Counted from the first letter of the stretch, positions 17,003-26,538 are shown. The stretch is DNA of 44,868 nucleotides from a bacterium ADurb.Bin157 (GCA_002070375.1 MWDD01000019.1:1-44868), one strand, 5' to 3'. Made by a program: numbers and translations. The notes: generated by a model from the sequence alone, not told the origin.

Positions 17003-18686
17003 TGAATGGCAATTCTATGAAAAACCGCTGAATAATTTAAAATACGATTCGGTATTTCCGGTTGTAAGTGCTGTCGTTCTGGCTTTTGTGGGTTTTTATT
17101 TGTTTTTTTATTTTACCGGCACAGAGTATGGCTCTATAGGTCATGCAAAACGAATATACGGGCTTTTTGTCGTATTCAACGTGTTTGCGATGATCACTTG
17201 CATAATTTCTTTGGGGCAAATTCCTTCATTTACCGCAACGAAGCAATTTTCTTTGAAGTTGACCATTTCTGTTTCTTGTTCTGCCATAGGTAATACGGCA
17301 GACTATTTGCTTTGGCTGTTTAAAGAAAACGAATTTAAGCAAAGTGAAATAACCAATTTACTTTTTATGACAGCTCTTATTCTTGCGATATCGGGGTTTG
17401 TGGGTCTGGGTCGTTTATGTAAAGTAAAGCTAAGCAAAAAATCAGCTATTTTGTATTATATGGTATCAGTAATTTTTATAATTCTTCCGTTTTTCTATAA
17501 TTATTTTTGTTTTTTTAAAAATGCTCCTGCTAATTCACTAACACATAAGGAATTCATTTTTGGACTTTTATACAGTCTCGGAATTGCTCATCTTGCTTCT
17601 TTAGGAATTTATTATTGGCTCAACTCAAAAGGCACAATGCGGTTTGCGATAAGACTTTTCAGCATTGGCGCAATATTGTTATCAGTAGGTTGCATGTTTT
17701 ATTCGTATAGCTTTTTAAGCAACTCTGTATCTTCGATACCATCACATCCCCTTCATATTATTTTAGCTTTAGGTTACGTTATAATTGGATTAGGAGTAAA
17801 AAAGACTGCAGAGATTACGAATGAAGTATTTAATATAAACAGCACGCCGTTTCCTCCGGCACAAGCTTTAATTGAGGTATTTGGATATAGTCGTGGTATG
17901 GACTTATATAGCCTCATGGAAAGCGAAATTAAAGAAGCAGTTGCAGCGCGAGAAAAAGCCGAAGAAGCCAATCATGCAAAATCTATGTTTGTCGCAATGA
18001 TGAGTCATGAGTTAAAGACCCCATTAACTGCCATTAAAGGATACGGACAAATCTTAACAGACCCTAAGAACTCTATCAGCATGTTAAAAGTTAATGAGAT
18101 CGCAGAACAGATAGTTAATAACTCAAATAACTTACAAGAAATCATCGAGTCTGTGTTACGTTTTTCGCAGCTTGAAACAGGAAAATATTCGACCGAGACA
18201 TCACAAATAGCATTAAACAGTTTTATTGAAAAGTTTGTGTCATCTTTTGTAAAAAGGAATAATCTCTCAGAGAATCACCTTTCTGTGGTATCCCCAAACG
18301 AAAGCGTCAGCTTAAATATTGACATAAGCGCTTTACACCATATCTTACAAAATCTTCTCAGCAATGCTTTAAAGTTTGGGCAAAACAAGCCAATTTTATT
18401 AGAATTTGCAACAGATATAAATAATTTGATTATAATTGTTAAAGATCAAGGTATAGGTGTCTCAGAGCAATATGCAGAAAGAGTGTTTGAGCCATTTTTT
18501 CAGATAAGCCAAGGAAATAGCAGGAAATATGGCGGCAGTGGTCTTGGTCTAACAATAGTAAGTCAAATCGTGAAATATTTGGGCGGAAATATAAAATTTC
18601 AGAGTAAACCGGGTGAAGGCAGCAGATTTGAAATTTTACTGCCCGGTGTTATAATAAAGGAGAACGAGGAGAAACATGTCTCTTAA
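16980..18686 (+). CDS. Membrane sensor histidine kinase
   Basis: A 568-residue protein. Residues 20-275 hold about eight membrane segments with little external sequence, a MASE-like sensor of unknown signal. A helical linker leads to the HisKA domain, with phosphoacceptor His343 in the H-box [13 protein letters not shown]. The ATPase domain has the N-box [11 protein letters not shown]1 DQGIGVS and G2 [10 protein letters not shown]. There is no PAS, HAMP or receiver domain. No response regulator is adjacent; the nearest is the stand-alone receiver at 36568, not obviously linked. It starts inside the preceding gene and its end overlaps rnhA by 11 bases, so translation is coupled through the operon. 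Confidence 0.9.
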   Translation: MEPNQQTDEWQFYEKPLNNLKYDSVFPVVSAVVLAFVGFYLFFYFTGTEYGSIGHAKRIYGLFVVFNVFAMITCIISLGQIPSFTATKQFSLKLTISVSCSAIGNTADYLLWLFKENEFKQSEITNLLFMTALILAISGFVGLGRLCKVKLSKKSAILYYMVSVIFIILPFFYNYFCFFKNAPANSLTHKEFIFGLLYSLGIAHLASLGIYYWLNSKGTMRFAIRLFSIGAILLSVGCMFYSYSFLSNSVSSIPSHPLHIILALGYVIIGLGVKKTAEITNEVFNINSTPFPPAQALIEVFGYSRGMDLYSLMESEIKEAVAAREKAEEANHAKSMFVAMMSHELKTPLTAIKGYGQILTDPKNSISMLKVNEIAEQIVNNSNNLQEIIESVLRFSQLETGKYSTETSQIALNSFIEKFVSSFVKRNNLSENHLSVVSPNESVSLNIDISALHHILQNLLSNALKFGQNKPILLEFATDINNLIIIVKDQGIGVSEQYAERVFEPFFQISQGNSRKYGGSGLGLTIVSQIVKYLGGNIKFQSKPGEGSRFEILLPGVIIKENEEKHVS

Positions 18687-19134
18687 CAGCAAAAGAAAAA
18701 GCATTCAATTATTCAGTGACGGGGCTTGCAGCGGAAACCCGGGCCCCGGTGGCTGGGGGGCGATACTCAGATATAAAAACAGTGAAAAAGAATTATCGGG
18801 TGGCGAAAAAGAAACCACAAACAACAGAATGGAGTTGCTTGGCGTAATTTCGGCACTTGAAACTTTAAAAGAACCTTGTGATGTTGAAATCTGCACTGAC
18901 AGTAAATATGTAGTAGATGCCTTTGAAAAAAAGTGGCTAGAATCTTGGCAAGTTAACGGTTGGAAAACTGCCGGTAAAAAACCGGTAAAAAACAGAGAAC
19001 TCTGGGAACGTTTATTAAAACAAGCATCAATTCATAATTTATCCTGGAAATGGATCAGAGGTCATGCGGGACATACCGAAAATGAACGTTGTGACAGAAT
19101 TGCAGTTGAAGCGAGAGAAAACATTATAAAATGA
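18676..19134 (+). CDS. rnhA: Ribonuclease HI
   Basis: A 152-residue protein of typical bacterial RNase HI length. Catalytic acidic residues are Asp15 ([17 protein letters not shown]), Glu53 ([10 protein letters not shown]), Asp75 (CTDSKYV) and Asp140 (HTENERCD), and the flexible-loop His is in the GHAGHTENE motif. The basic handle region [20 protein letters not shown] is present. It degrades RNA in RNA-DNA hybrids such as R-loops and primers, in the cytoplasm. A GAGGAG sequence precedes the ATG. It overlaps the kinase gene and its stop overlaps the next start (ATGA), an unusual setting for a nuclease among membrane and envelope genes. Confidence 0.97.
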   Translation: MSLNSKRKSIQLFSDGACSGNPGPGGWGAILRYKNSEKELSGGEKETTNNRMELLGVISALETLKEPCDVEICTDSKYVVDAFEKKWLESWQVNGWKTAGKKPVKNRELWERLLKQASIHNLSWKWIRGHAGHTENERCDRIAVEARENIIK

Positions 19135-20249
19135 AGTATAATTTGTGGATTTTTATAATCTGCTTTTTATTTGTCTCTGAGGCATTTTTTGCTCAGAGCG
19201 CAGATGATATACTTCGTCAGCTTCCATCTCCGGAAGTTGAATATAAACTGAATCAATATGTTTCATCTCCATTGCCGTTAAAAAATCCCGTAAATATAAA
19301 TAAGATAATGTTTAAAAAAGAAACTGCAAGTAAGACAGTAACAGTTGAGCCCAAGGAGTCCAAGGAGCCAAAAGAACGCAAAATAAAGCAAAGGGAAGGC
19401 AAAGCAGAGGAAAAGTCTCAGGTTGTAAAAGAGATCAATCCCGGCAAAAAACCCAAACCAATCAGCCCGGACTCACTGACATCAAAACTAATTAATAGCG
19501 TTCTTGAGAATAACCTTGCTTCTGCAACTAAGCCGGAAATAAGAAAAGAAATAATCAAACAAAAAGAAACACTAAAGCCTGAACCTAAGCCCGAACCTAA
19601 GCCCGAACCTGAACCTGAACCTAAGCCTGAACCTAAGCCTGAACCTAAGCCTGAACCTGAACCTAAGCCTGAACCTGAACCTGAGGCTTTAGCGGCATCA
19701 AATGCGGAACTGAAGGCTGAAGCAGAAAATCTCGACCTCGATGAAGAAGCTAACTCTATAGATGAGCTAGATGAGCTAGATGAGCTAGATGAAAATATCG
19801 AAGAAGAAATAGTTAAAGCCCCTGCCCTGTCAAAATCAGAAATAAGTAAGCTAATTCTTGATTCATCGGCTCAAATAATGTCTGAATTCAAAAAGAAGAA
19901 GCCGAATCTTACTAACTTCAAACGTTTAGGCGAGCAAATAGTTGAGCATGAGGCCGGCAATGCAATAGGGAATTATGCGCTTGCTTATTATTATTATAAT
20001 GCAAAAAAGCCAAATTTATCGCGAGCCAAGAAGGCAATTTCTTTGGCTCTCAAAGGCCAAAATCCGCCGGAAGGGGCTTCTTCTTTATCATTCAAGATCA
20101 CTTTAAAAAGTTATCAAAACGTTATTATAATTTTAGGTGCGGTCTTATTTTTAGGCATAGCTCCGGTATTAAAAAAGAAAAAGGCCCAAAGTTCAAAAGT
20201 CAAGCCTGCTGATGAATTGGCAGATGATGGGACTGAAATTCAAAATTGA
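19131..20249 (+). CDS. Secreted/membrane-anchored protein with PEPKPE repeats
   Basis: A 372-residue protein with an N-terminal signal peptide ([18 protein letters not shown]). A basic, Lys/Glu-rich region follows, then a proline-glutamate-lysine repeat at residues about 150-185 and an acidic DEL repeat at about 211-219. A small helical domain at about 235-320 looks like one or two TPR-like units ([19 protein letters not shown]). A membrane span at about 328-345 ([18 protein letters not shown]) and a basic tail end it. The extended PEPK region could span the periplasm or peptidoglycan, as in TonB; homology to TonB is not claimed. It is the last gene of the 13761-20249 run and overlaps the convergent phosphatase gene by 10 bases. 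Confidence 0.75.
   Translation: MKYNLWIFIICFLFVSEAFFAQSADDILRQLPSPEVEYKLNQYVSSPLPLKNPVNINKIMFKKETASKTVTVEPKESKEPKERKIKQREGKAEEKSQVVKEINPGKKPKPISPDSLTSKLINSVLENNLASATKPEIRKEIIKQKETLKPEPKPEPKPEPEPEPKPEPKPEPKPEPEPKPEPEPEALAASNAELKAEAENLDLDEEANSIDELDELDELDENIEEEIVKAPALSKSEISKLILDSSAQIMSEFKKKKPNLTNFKRLGEQIVEHEAGNAIGNYALAYYYYNAKKPNLSRAKKAISLALKGQNPPEGASSLSFKITLKSYQNVIIILGAVLFLGIAPVLKKKKAQSSKVKPADELADDGTEIQN
19578..19685 (+). repeat. Coding tandem repeat, Pro-Glu-Pro-Lys/Glu
   Basis: About eighteen 6-base units of the form CCTGAA/CCTAAG, in frame, encoding alternating P-E, P-K and P-E pairs. The near-identical codons make length variation by slippage plausible. Confidence 0.9.
19761..19787 (+). repeat. 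Coding tandem repeat, Asp-Glu-Leu x3
   Basis: Three perfect copies of the 9-base unit GATGAGCTA in the same gene, followed by a partial fourth, encoding an acidic DEL repeat. Confidence 0.9.
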
Positions 20250-20881
20250 ATTCCATTGTTCCAAAAATATCGAATCAATTTGTTATTGCTTGCAATTTCT
20301 TTAAATCCGCCCATTTTACCGGAATGAGATCCACCCTTAATAACAGCTTTATAAGCATCTTCTCCTGAATAGTTGTGCTTAAGCCTTAAATACATTGCAA
20401 TTATTGCCCCTGTCCTGTCGCATCCCCACATACAGTGAACATAAGCACCATTTTCGATTCTATCCATTATTAGCTGTGTTTGGTGTTCATTTGGAATCTC
20501 GTTAGCTGTCATGCGTATTTTTATATGTTCGAGGGCCTCTTGTTCGCATAATTCAGACAAAAGAGGTGTAACTTTATCAGTTAACGGGACATTCAATGTT
20601 ATTATTGTTTTCACACCCATTTTTTTGAGCATTCTCAGGTGATCAAGAACCTTCAATTTTGAGTTTCCTTGTTTTGTAATGGGGTTAAAAAGAGTTCCGC
20701 CGGCGCAAAATTTATTATCTATAACCCTAAAATTAAAAGGAAAATCACCGTTTCCGTTAACTTTATCGTATTTAACACAAACAGAGCCGGCAAATAGGTT
20801 TATAGGAAATACAAAAGATATTAATAATAAAAACAGACGAAAAAAAACTTGGTTTTTTTTCGTCTGTAATAATTTACTCAC
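20240..20881 (-). CDS. Secreted dual-specificity-type protein phosphatase
   Basis: A 213-residue protein with a signal peptide (RLFLLLISFVFPINLFA) and a cysteine phosphatase domain. The P-loop VHCMWGCDRTG gives the HCx5R signature, with nucleophile Cys150 and Arg156. The upstream LRMLKKMGVKTIITLN segment matches the opening helix and strand of tyrosine/dual-specificity phosphatases such as the Siw14/PTP-like group. Export means it would act in the periplasm or outside, on phosphoprotein, phosphoinositide or inositol-phosphate substrates; none can be chosen. The start is a GTG 3 bases after the upstream 58-codon gene, with no Shine-Dalgarno, so coupling is likely. A perfect 14-bp inverted repeat lies inside codons 6-16. 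Confidence 0.8.
   Translation of the reverse strand: MSKLLQTKKNQVFFRLFLLLISFVFPINLFAGSVCVKYDKVNGNGDFPFNFRVIDNKFCAGGTLFNPITKQGNSKLKVLDHLRMLKKMGVKTIITLNVPLTDKVTPLLSELCEQEALEHIKIRMTANEIPNEHQTQLIMDRIENGAYVHCMWGCDRTGAIIAMYLRLKHNYSGEDAYKAVIKGGSHSGKMGGFKEIASNNKLIRYFWNNGIQF
20834..20866 (-). repeat. Perfect 14-bp inverted repeat inside the phosphatase signal-peptide codons
   Basis: Arms 20834-20847 and 20853-20866 (CAGACG followed by eight A, and the complement) with a 5-nt loop. On the minus strand the hairpin lies just after the GTG start, so it could act as an attenuator or limit initiation. It lacks a canonical T-run after the stem. Confidence 0.65.
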
Positions 20882-20884
20882 AGC

Positions 20885-21061
20885 TTATTTTTTTTTGTAT
20901 ACGTTTACGCCGACTTTTTCTTCTCTGCCGGGGATAGCATAATTTCCTTCTGTTGTAGCGATTGTTATGGACTTACCTGAGGAGGAGGGTCCGAAGTCTT
21001 TTGTAAGATCGATTTTGATAGTTAAAATGTTACCTTCGATATTCATATCAATATTTTTCAT
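20885..21061 (-). CDS. Conserved-looking 58-residue small protein
   Basis: The ATG at 21061 is preceded by AGGAG at good distance. The 58-residue product is MKNIDMNIEGNILTIKIDL onward, then TKDFGPSSSGKSITIATTEGN and a GREEKVGVNVYKKK end. It looks like a small four-strand beta domain, soluble and cytoplasmic, with no Cys and no signal peptide. From memory I associate similar short proteins with a Ser-Ser-Gly-Lys loop with diverse bacteria, without a known function; I cannot verify that here. It lies between the LysM gene and the phosphatase in one minus-strand run, 34 bases after the former and 3 bases before the latter. Confidence 0.8.
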   Translation of the reverse strand: MKNIDMNIEGNILTIKIDLTKDFGPSSSGKSITIATTEGNYAIPGREEKVGVNVYKKK

Positions 21062-21095
21062 TTTTATCTCCTGTGTGATTGTTTTATATTAAAAT

Positions 21096-21821
21096 TCATT
21101 CAACCGGTATTTTAAGAGTCATACCGACCTTTAGTGCCCTTGGGTTATTGATTCCGTTCAATTCAGCAATTTCTTTCCATCTTGCGGCAGAACCGAATAT
21201 TTTACCGCTAATTTTACCTAATGAATCGCCGGGTTGAACAATATATTTTTGAAAATCTTCGGTTGCCGGCTGAATAAGTTCTTGTTCATCATCATTATCA
21301 TCTGCTACTATCGGACCATCATAAGGACCGGGATGTTGCTCTTCATCGAGCATTACCGCATTGGTGGGTTCGGGCTGCGCAACAGGTTCTAAGTAAGGTT
21401 CAGGTTCCACATAGGTAGCTTGTGGTACCTGCGGTGCGGCAACAGGTTGAACCGGTTCAGAGTATGAAGGCTGAGCCAAATTAAGGGGTGTATTTTCTAA
21501 AATTCTAAAGTTTCTAACGCTGATAGCTCCCTTGGGATACACATCGCTCGGTGCATATACATTCCCGAAGACTCTCAGTTTGTAATCTCTTACAGTTGCA
21601 ACATTAGCTGCTTTTTTGCCGATAAGCAGTATAATTTGGCCGTCAACTGTTCTAAAAACCACTTGTCCTTCAATAATGTGTTCAACATTGCCTGTTATTG
21701 TTGTTGAGTTTACTTTTTTATTTCCCTTGAACCAAGTCATGGGATTATACCAAGCTGCGAAAGATGCAACCGGCAAAGACAGCATTGTAGCAACAACTGA
21801 AACTATAATTTTTTTCTGCAT
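21096..21821 (-). CDS. Secreted LysM-domain protein
   Basis: A 241-residue protein with a signal peptide (IVSVVATMLSLPVASFA). A beta-rich domain at about 40-110 (TITGNVEHIIEGQVVFRTVDG to GAISVRNFRILE) resembles an OB-like fold. A Pro/Glu/Gln-rich linker of about 80 residues follows. A C-terminal LysM domain at about 192-240 starts YIVQPGDSLGKISGKIFG and ends NPRALKVGMTLKIP. LysM binds N-acetylglucosamine in peptidoglycan, so the protein is probably a periplasmic cell-wall-attached factor. There is no catalytic domain. A promoter-like sequence lies at 21856-21885, and the small protein and phosphatase genes follow downstream. Confidence 0.88.
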   Translation of the reverse strand: MQKKIIVSVVATMLSLPVASFAAWYNPMTWFKGNKKVNSTTITGNVEHIIEGQVVFRTVDGQIILLIGKKAANVATVRDYKLRVFGNVYAPSDVYPKGAISVRNFRILENTPLNLAQPSYSEPVQPVAAPQVPQATYVEPEPYLEPVAQPEPTNAVMLDEEQHPGPYDGPIVADDNDDEQELIQPATEDFQKYIVQPGDSLGKISGKIFGSAARWKEIAELNGINNPRALKVGMTLKIPVE

Positions 21822-21855
21822 TTATAAACTGCTCCATTCAAAATGATACAAGGAA

Positions 21856-21885
21856 TGTATACACCATACCCCACAATAATTTCAA
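21856..21885 (-). promoter_or_regulatory. Sigma70-like promoter for the LysM operon
   Basis: On the minus strand, -35 TTGAAA (21885-21880), 18-bp spacer, -10 TATACA (21861-21856), about 35 bases before the LysM start. The slightly long spacer lowers confidence. Confidence 0.5.
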
Positions 21886-21906
21886 GCCCTGAAATTGATT
21901 TTTTTA

Positions 21907-24126
21907 TTATTCGTTTATTTTAGGTAAATTTATTGTTAACTCGGTTGAGGCGACAATATGGTCAAACATTGACAAATAAGCGGTTTCATTTGCCGTTGCA
22001 GCCATAAATTTGAAATAAAACATTGTATCGCCATCGGTCACGAAATAATCAGTAATAAAGCGAGGGCTTTTTGCGTATGTTAAACTCCATTGGACAACAT
22101 AAGCCTCTAATTTATTATTTAGAAGTTTTTTCTCGGGCCCTTTACGTGAATTAAAAATTAAATCATCGGTATTTTCTATTTCTTTTTTTCTTTCTTTTAT
22201 TAAAGCTTCTGCGAATTCGAGCGCTGTTTCATCTGTATTAAATACTGTCACGGTCATTAACTCGCTCAAAGGCCCGACTGCATATATTGTATTATATTGA
22301 TTAGAATCGATTTCACTTTTGCTCCAACTTATTGGCACCATCAAGCTTAATGAGTCAGAAGAGCTTTTTATTGTCTGCATTTTACCATAGGCCTGCGGAT
22401 AAGATATTCTGTTTGAAAACCCCAAAAAATCTTTCATGCTTGTAATTCCAACAAATACCAAGGACAATAAAACAAATAGTGAAACCAACTTTTTAAAGGT
22501 CGCATTTTTTAGTATAGGAAGTAGTATCAATGCAATAATGGCTCCGGAGCAAAGACCGCCGATATGAGCCCAATTATCTATATTTTTTTCAACGAAACCG
22601 ATAAGAAGATTTATTCCCAAAATAAACAATAAAGTAGACTGACTTGGCCTTTTCGAAACCTTCTTAATATTTTTGGCTGCTAAAATCTCAAAAACCAGTG
22701 AAGAGGCCAAAAGTCCAAAGACAGCCCCCGAAGCGCCGGCAGACAATTGTTGTCCATTATAAGCCGCCAAGAACCCCCCTCCGATTCCTGAAAAGAAGTA
22801 TATTCCCAGCATCAATGGCCATCCTGCAACGGTTTCTACAGGAGGTGCGAAATATTTAATTGCAACAATATTCATAAATAAATGCAAAAAACCTATGTGC
22901 ACGAATTGGTGAGTAAACAATCTGAAATATTCACCGCTATTAACTAAAAACGAACTATTTGCACCTATGTTAAGCAGGTCAAGTGTGTCTTCAATATCGA
23001 AGAAAGACATTAACCCGATTGATATCAGCGCTGTAATAACTACCAGCAAATTTGTAACTGTAGATTTTGGTTCTATCTTTTCATTTGCGACGGTTTGTTC
23101 ATTAACTATTTGCCTTAATTTATTGCTATTTTTATCTTGTAGTTTTTTTAATTCGGGCAAAACTTTATTATTAAAAAAATCTTTATTATCTATTAAACCT
23201 CTGAGTCTGTTTCTCATAAAAGGTAGCCAAGGATCATTTTCATCAACCGTTGATGCCGATTTTATGACCTCATACATTATTTTTTCGCCGTTATCATAAT
23301 CTCCGCCGTTGAAATAGCAGACTCCTTGCCAAAACTTCACTAAAGCTTCGGGGAGCTTTGCAATTCCCTCGTGGTTTTCCTTAATTAGATTGTCGAAATC
23401 TCGCATCCAGCCCAAAAATGCCAAGAAAATCATTCTGCTCACTGCGAGAGCGGCCTGTTTATCTTCAGCTAAGTCTTGATAATCGTCTGATATTTCAGAT
23501 ACTTTTGTTTCTAATGCGAATTGTGCTTCAACAGCTTCTTCATATCTTGTAGTTTCAACATACGCCCTCACAAGATAAATCAATTCGTCGAAAGAATGTT
23601 CTTTCAGGTCTTTGTTTGCAACTCTTAAATCAGCTATCAGCCCGTTAAAATTTCTGTTACTGAAATGAATAAAGCCCAAAAACACCCTTGTTAAACCGTC
23701 ATATGGCTCACCTTGCCCAAGCAGTTCTCTAATATGTTTTTCTAACTCATCAAGATTTTCAGCATTTTTTCCCGCACACTCGGCAATATCTTTCAAATGT
23801 GCATTAATACTGCTCCAGGCAATTGCTGCTTTGATTTTTGTATAAAACCCAAGTTCTTCAAAATGTCCTTCAGCCATTAAAGCATCTATATGTCGCTGAA
23901 AAATAATTGGAAGTATAACCAAAATAAAAGTGCCGATTAATGCGACCAGCAAAGTAGCACCCGCGCCAAAGTCTTTTACAAGCATCCAGATTATGAGTGT
24001 AACAAGCACCGATAGCTGCCCGATATAGGCTGAATAATGCTTAAATCCCTGTCTGAGAAGTGATAAAATCATATATGCCAAATTGGCAAGAATAATATAA
24101 ATAAAAACTCTATACGCCAAATCCAT
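21907..24126 (-). CDS. Rhomboid-family intramembrane serine protease with helical-repeat N-terminus
   Basis: A 739-residue multidomain protein. Residues 1-85 hold three membrane segments. Residues about 85-350 are helical and TPR-like (EHSFDELIYLVRAYVETTRYEEAVEAQ). The rhomboid core at about 355-545 has HxxxN in GFLHLFMNIVA, the catalytic serine in GASGAVFG near residue 465 and the catalytic His in NWAHIGGL near residue 520. Residues about 565-739 form a soluble domain (SLSLMVPISWSKSE) resembling PsbP/DUF1795-type folds; that last call is tentative. Rhomboids cleave substrate helices within the membrane. It follows topB by 9 bases. A second, catalytically dead rhomboid-like protein is at 16184. 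Confidence 0.88.
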   Translation of the reverse strand: MDLAYRVFIYIILANLAYMILSLLRQGFKHYSAYIGQLSVLVTLIIWMLVKDFGAGATLLVALIGTFILVILPIIFQRHIDALMAEGHFEELGFYTKIKAAIAWSSINAHLKDIAECAGKNAENLDELEKHIRELLGQGEPYDGLTRVFLGFIHFSNRNFNGLIADLRVANKDLKEHSFDELIYLVRAYVETTRYEEAVEAQFALETKVSEISDDYQDLAEDKQAALAVSRMIFLAFLGWMRDFDNLIKENHEGIAKLPEALVKFWQGVCYFNGGDYDNGEKIMYEVIKSASTVDENDPWLPFMRNRLRGLIDNKDFFNNKVLPELKKLQDKNSNKLRQIVNEQTVANEKIEPKSTVTNLLVVITALISIGLMSFFDIEDTLDLLNIGANSSFLVNSGEYFRLFTHQFVHIGFLHLFMNIVAIKYFAPPVETVAGWPLMLGIYFFSGIGGGFLAAYNGQQLSAGASGAVFGLLASSLVFEILAAKNIKKVSKRPSQSTLLFILGINLLIGFVEKNIDNWAHIGGLCSGAIIALILLPILKNATFKKLVSLFVLLSLVFVGITSMKDFLGFSNRISYPQAYGKMQTIKSSSDSLSLMVPISWSKSEIDSNQYNTIYAVGPLSELMTVTVFNTDETALEFAEALIKERKKEIENTDDLIFNSRKGPEKKLLNNKLEAYVVQWSLTYAKSPRFITDYFVTDGDTMFYFKFMAATANETAYLSMFDHIVASTELTINLPKINE

Positions 24127-24135
24127 TATTTAAAC

Positions 24136-26370
24136 CTACTTCTCTTCAAAGTTATCGTCTACTACCAGCAATTCAATACCACTTTTATCTTCTTTCATTG
24201 CAACTCTTGCGCTAACAATTGTTCCATCCTCAAGCTTAAAGCCCTTTAAAATTCTGGTTGTTTTTCCTTGCATCAACATTTTCACAGCTGTTTCAGGCAA
24301 TTTTTTGCCGCAAAATTCCTTCCAAATAACGTAGTTACAACCTTCTTTAAATCTATTACAACCATATCCGCGGTTCCCCTCAATGATTCCGCCTTTATTA
24401 CAAGCCGGGCATTCAGCCAAAATCTGCCTTGAAACCGGCGGCATCATTTTTTGTTTTGCCGTTCCATGCGGTATAATCTCATTATTCGTCTCTGTGCGAT
24501 TTTTATTGTCCTTAAAAGGTTGTGCCGCACTTCTGAGCAACTGAGAATCTTTAATCTTAACAACAGTTCCGCTGACGAAAGTCGCGATATCTTTCATAAA
24601 ACCTTCATCGTTATCCGCATTTTTTGCAATATCGGCCAGCCTTTTTTCCCAGTAACCTGTAAGTTCCGGGCTTGTAATCTCGCTTTCAGCCAATTGAACC
24701 AATTTTATACCTTTTTCAGTGGGCACAAGCTTCTTTTTATCTCTTGCCATATATTCGACTTTAATCAGCTTTTCAATAATTTCAGCTCTTGTGGCAGGTG
24801 TCCCGAGGCCTCCGTCTTTCATTGCCTCGCGCAGTTCTTCGCTTTCAACAAATTTACCGGCAGTTTCCATAGCTTGTAGCAATGTTGCTTCAGTATAGGC
24901 AGCGGGGGGTTTTGTTTTTTTTGTTAAAATCGCTGCATCGGCAATTATTCGTTCGTCGCCTTTTTTTAAATCGGGAAGGGCCTGTTCGCTGTCTTCGTCT
25001 TCTGAAGTATCATTTTTATCGTGTTCGCTCCCCTGCTCTGCCGCCGCACTAATCTTTTTGGCATACAGGATCTTCCAACCTTCTTCTGTTACAACTTTTC
25101 CGGTTGCCTTGAAATTTTCTTTCGCGGCTTTTAATATAACCACCGTAGACAAATATTTATGGTCGGGATAAAAAACCGCCAAAAACCTTTTGACGATTAG
25201 ATCATAAATATTCTTTTCTTCTTTTGTCCATGCATCTGTCGATATTACTTTTTTTTCAGTTGGTATAATCGCGTGGTGGTCAGAAACTTTAGCGTTATTA
25301 AATATTCTTTTATCTTTTTGCGGACGATTTTTTCTCAACCAATCCAGATAAATTTCATAATCATTCGGTAATGTTGCCAATCTCTTTTCGATTGTGGGAA
25401 AAATATCTTCAGACAAGTATCTGCTGTCTGTTCTTGGATAGGTAACAACTTTTTTCTTTTCGTAGAGCCCTTGTAAGACACTCAAGGTGTCTGAAGCGGT
25501 CATGGCGAATTTTGTATTTGCTTCTCTTTGCAAGGTTGTCAAATCATACAAAGAGGGTGGCGACTGCTTTTTTGAAGTTTTCTTAACACTATGAATGAGT
25601 GCAATTTGCCCTTTGACTTTATCCGCAAGCACCTGCGCATTTTCTAACGACTCAATTCTGGTAGGTTGTTCCGGGGCATCAGGGTTGAACCATTGAGCAT
25701 CAAAATCAGTCATCTTCGCATTTAATTCCCAATAGTCTTTTGAAACAAAGTTTTGAATTTCAAGATGTCTGTTAACTACCATTGCCAAAGTCGGTGTTTG
25801 AACTCGTCCTACCGTGAACATTTCATTAAGTTTTTTAGTATATGCCCTTGTCAGATTCATTCCCACAAGCCAATCAGCCCTGCTTCGACACACTGCAGCC
25901 TTAGCAAGATTGTCGTATTTGGTTCCGGGACGCAAGTCTTCAAAGCCGCTTACAATGGCTTCATCTGTCATACTTGATATCCAAAGACGTTTAAAGGGTT
26001 TTATGCATCCGGTTTTTTGATAAACAAGCCTGAATATAAGTTCGCCTTCTCGGCCGGCATCAGCTGCATTTATTATAAGTTCTACATCAGAGCGATTAAA
26101 AAGTCGCTCTACTTGTTCATATTGATGTTCTGCCGAAGCAATAACCGAAAGTTTCCAATTTTCGGGGAGCATAGGCAAATTATCAAGCCGCCAGTTTTTC
26201 CAAGCGGGGTTCTGTATTTCAGGGTGCCCTAATGACACGAGGTGACCTATTCCCCAAGTAACAACATACTTTTCTCCCTCGAGATAACCGTTTCCACGAT
26301 TTTTAGCATGCAGTATTCGAGCAATATCTTTACCAACAGATGGTTTTTCGGCAAACACTAAAATTTTCAT
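24136..26370 (-). CDS. topB: DNA topoisomerase III (type IA)
   Basis: A 744-residue type IA topoisomerase. The Toprim domain starts LVFAEKPSVGKDIARIL and includes NAADAGREGELIFR. The active-site tyrosine lies in VVTYPRTDSRYL near residue 310. The central domain shows GRVQTPTLAMVV and the later GLGTPATRAEIIEKL. A short acidic insertion (about 445-475) is present. The C-terminus has a zinc-ribbon-like cluster (CPACNKGG, YGCNRFKEGC). It relaxes negatively supercoiled DNA and decatenates by single-strand passage. It is the first gene of the minus-strand run down to the phosphatase. Confidence 0.96.
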   Translation of the reverse strand: MKILVFAEKPSVGKDIARILHAKNRGNGYLEGEKYVVTWGIGHLVSLGHPEIQNPAWKNWRLDNLPMLPENWKLSVIASAEHQYEQVERLFNRSDVELIINAADAGREGELIFRLVYQKTGCIKPFKRLWISSMTDEAIVSGFEDLRPGTKYDNLAKAAVCRSRADWLVGMNLTRAYTKKLNEMFTVGRVQTPTLAMVVNRHLEIQNFVSKDYWELNAKMTDFDAQWFNPDAPEQPTRIESLENAQVLADKVKGQIALIHSVKKTSKKQSPPSLYDLTTLQREANTKFAMTASDTLSVLQGLYEKKKVVTYPRTDSRYLSEDIFPTIEKRLATLPNDYEIYLDWLRKNRPQKDKRIFNNAKVSDHHAIIPTEKKVISTDAWTKEEKNIYDLIVKRFLAVFYPDHKYLSTVVILKAAKENFKATGKVVTEEGWKILYAKKISAAAEQGSEHDKNDTSEDEDSEQALPDLKKGDERIIADAAILTKKTKPPAAYTEATLLQAMETAGKFVESEELREAMKDGGLGTPATRAEIIEKLIKVEYMARDKKKLVPTEKGIKLVQLAESEITSPELTGYWEKRLADIAKNADNDEGFMKDIATFVSGTVVKIKDSQLLRSAAQPFKDNKNRTETNNEIIPHGTAKQKMMPPVSRQILAECPACNKGGIIEGNRGYGCNRFKEGCNYVIWKEFCGKKLPETAVKMLMQGKTTRILKGFKLEDGTIVSARVAMKEDKSGIELLVVDDNFEEK

Positions 26371-26494
26371 AGTCTAACATCCTACTCCATAGAGGTTTTA
26401 TTGTCCAGTTTTGTATTTCTTAAATCCAGTTCACTTTAGTTAGCATTACATGTTTTGGTATTCATTTTTTTTACTACTATTCCGACTATATATG

Positions 26495-26503
26495 TGATAC
26501 AAT
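26495..26503 (+). promoter_or_regulatory. Extended -10 promoter element for pilC2
   Basis: TGATACAAT matches the extended -10 form TGnTAnnAT. No good -35 is seen at the expected distance. The transcript would carry the 26539-26560 hairpin in its leader. Confidence 0.35.
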
Positions 26504-26538
26504 AAAAAGCGGTTCTCAGACTTTGAATTGAAATCTGT

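Noticed and set aside
19578..19685. Possible CRISPR-like or satellite array
   Set aside because: The units are short, continuous, in frame and encode Pro-Glu/Pro-Lys; there are no spacers.
24451..24879. Plus-strand frame of 142 codons
   Set aside because: Antisense to topB; Cys/Phe-rich product with no domain, no promoter and no ribosome site.
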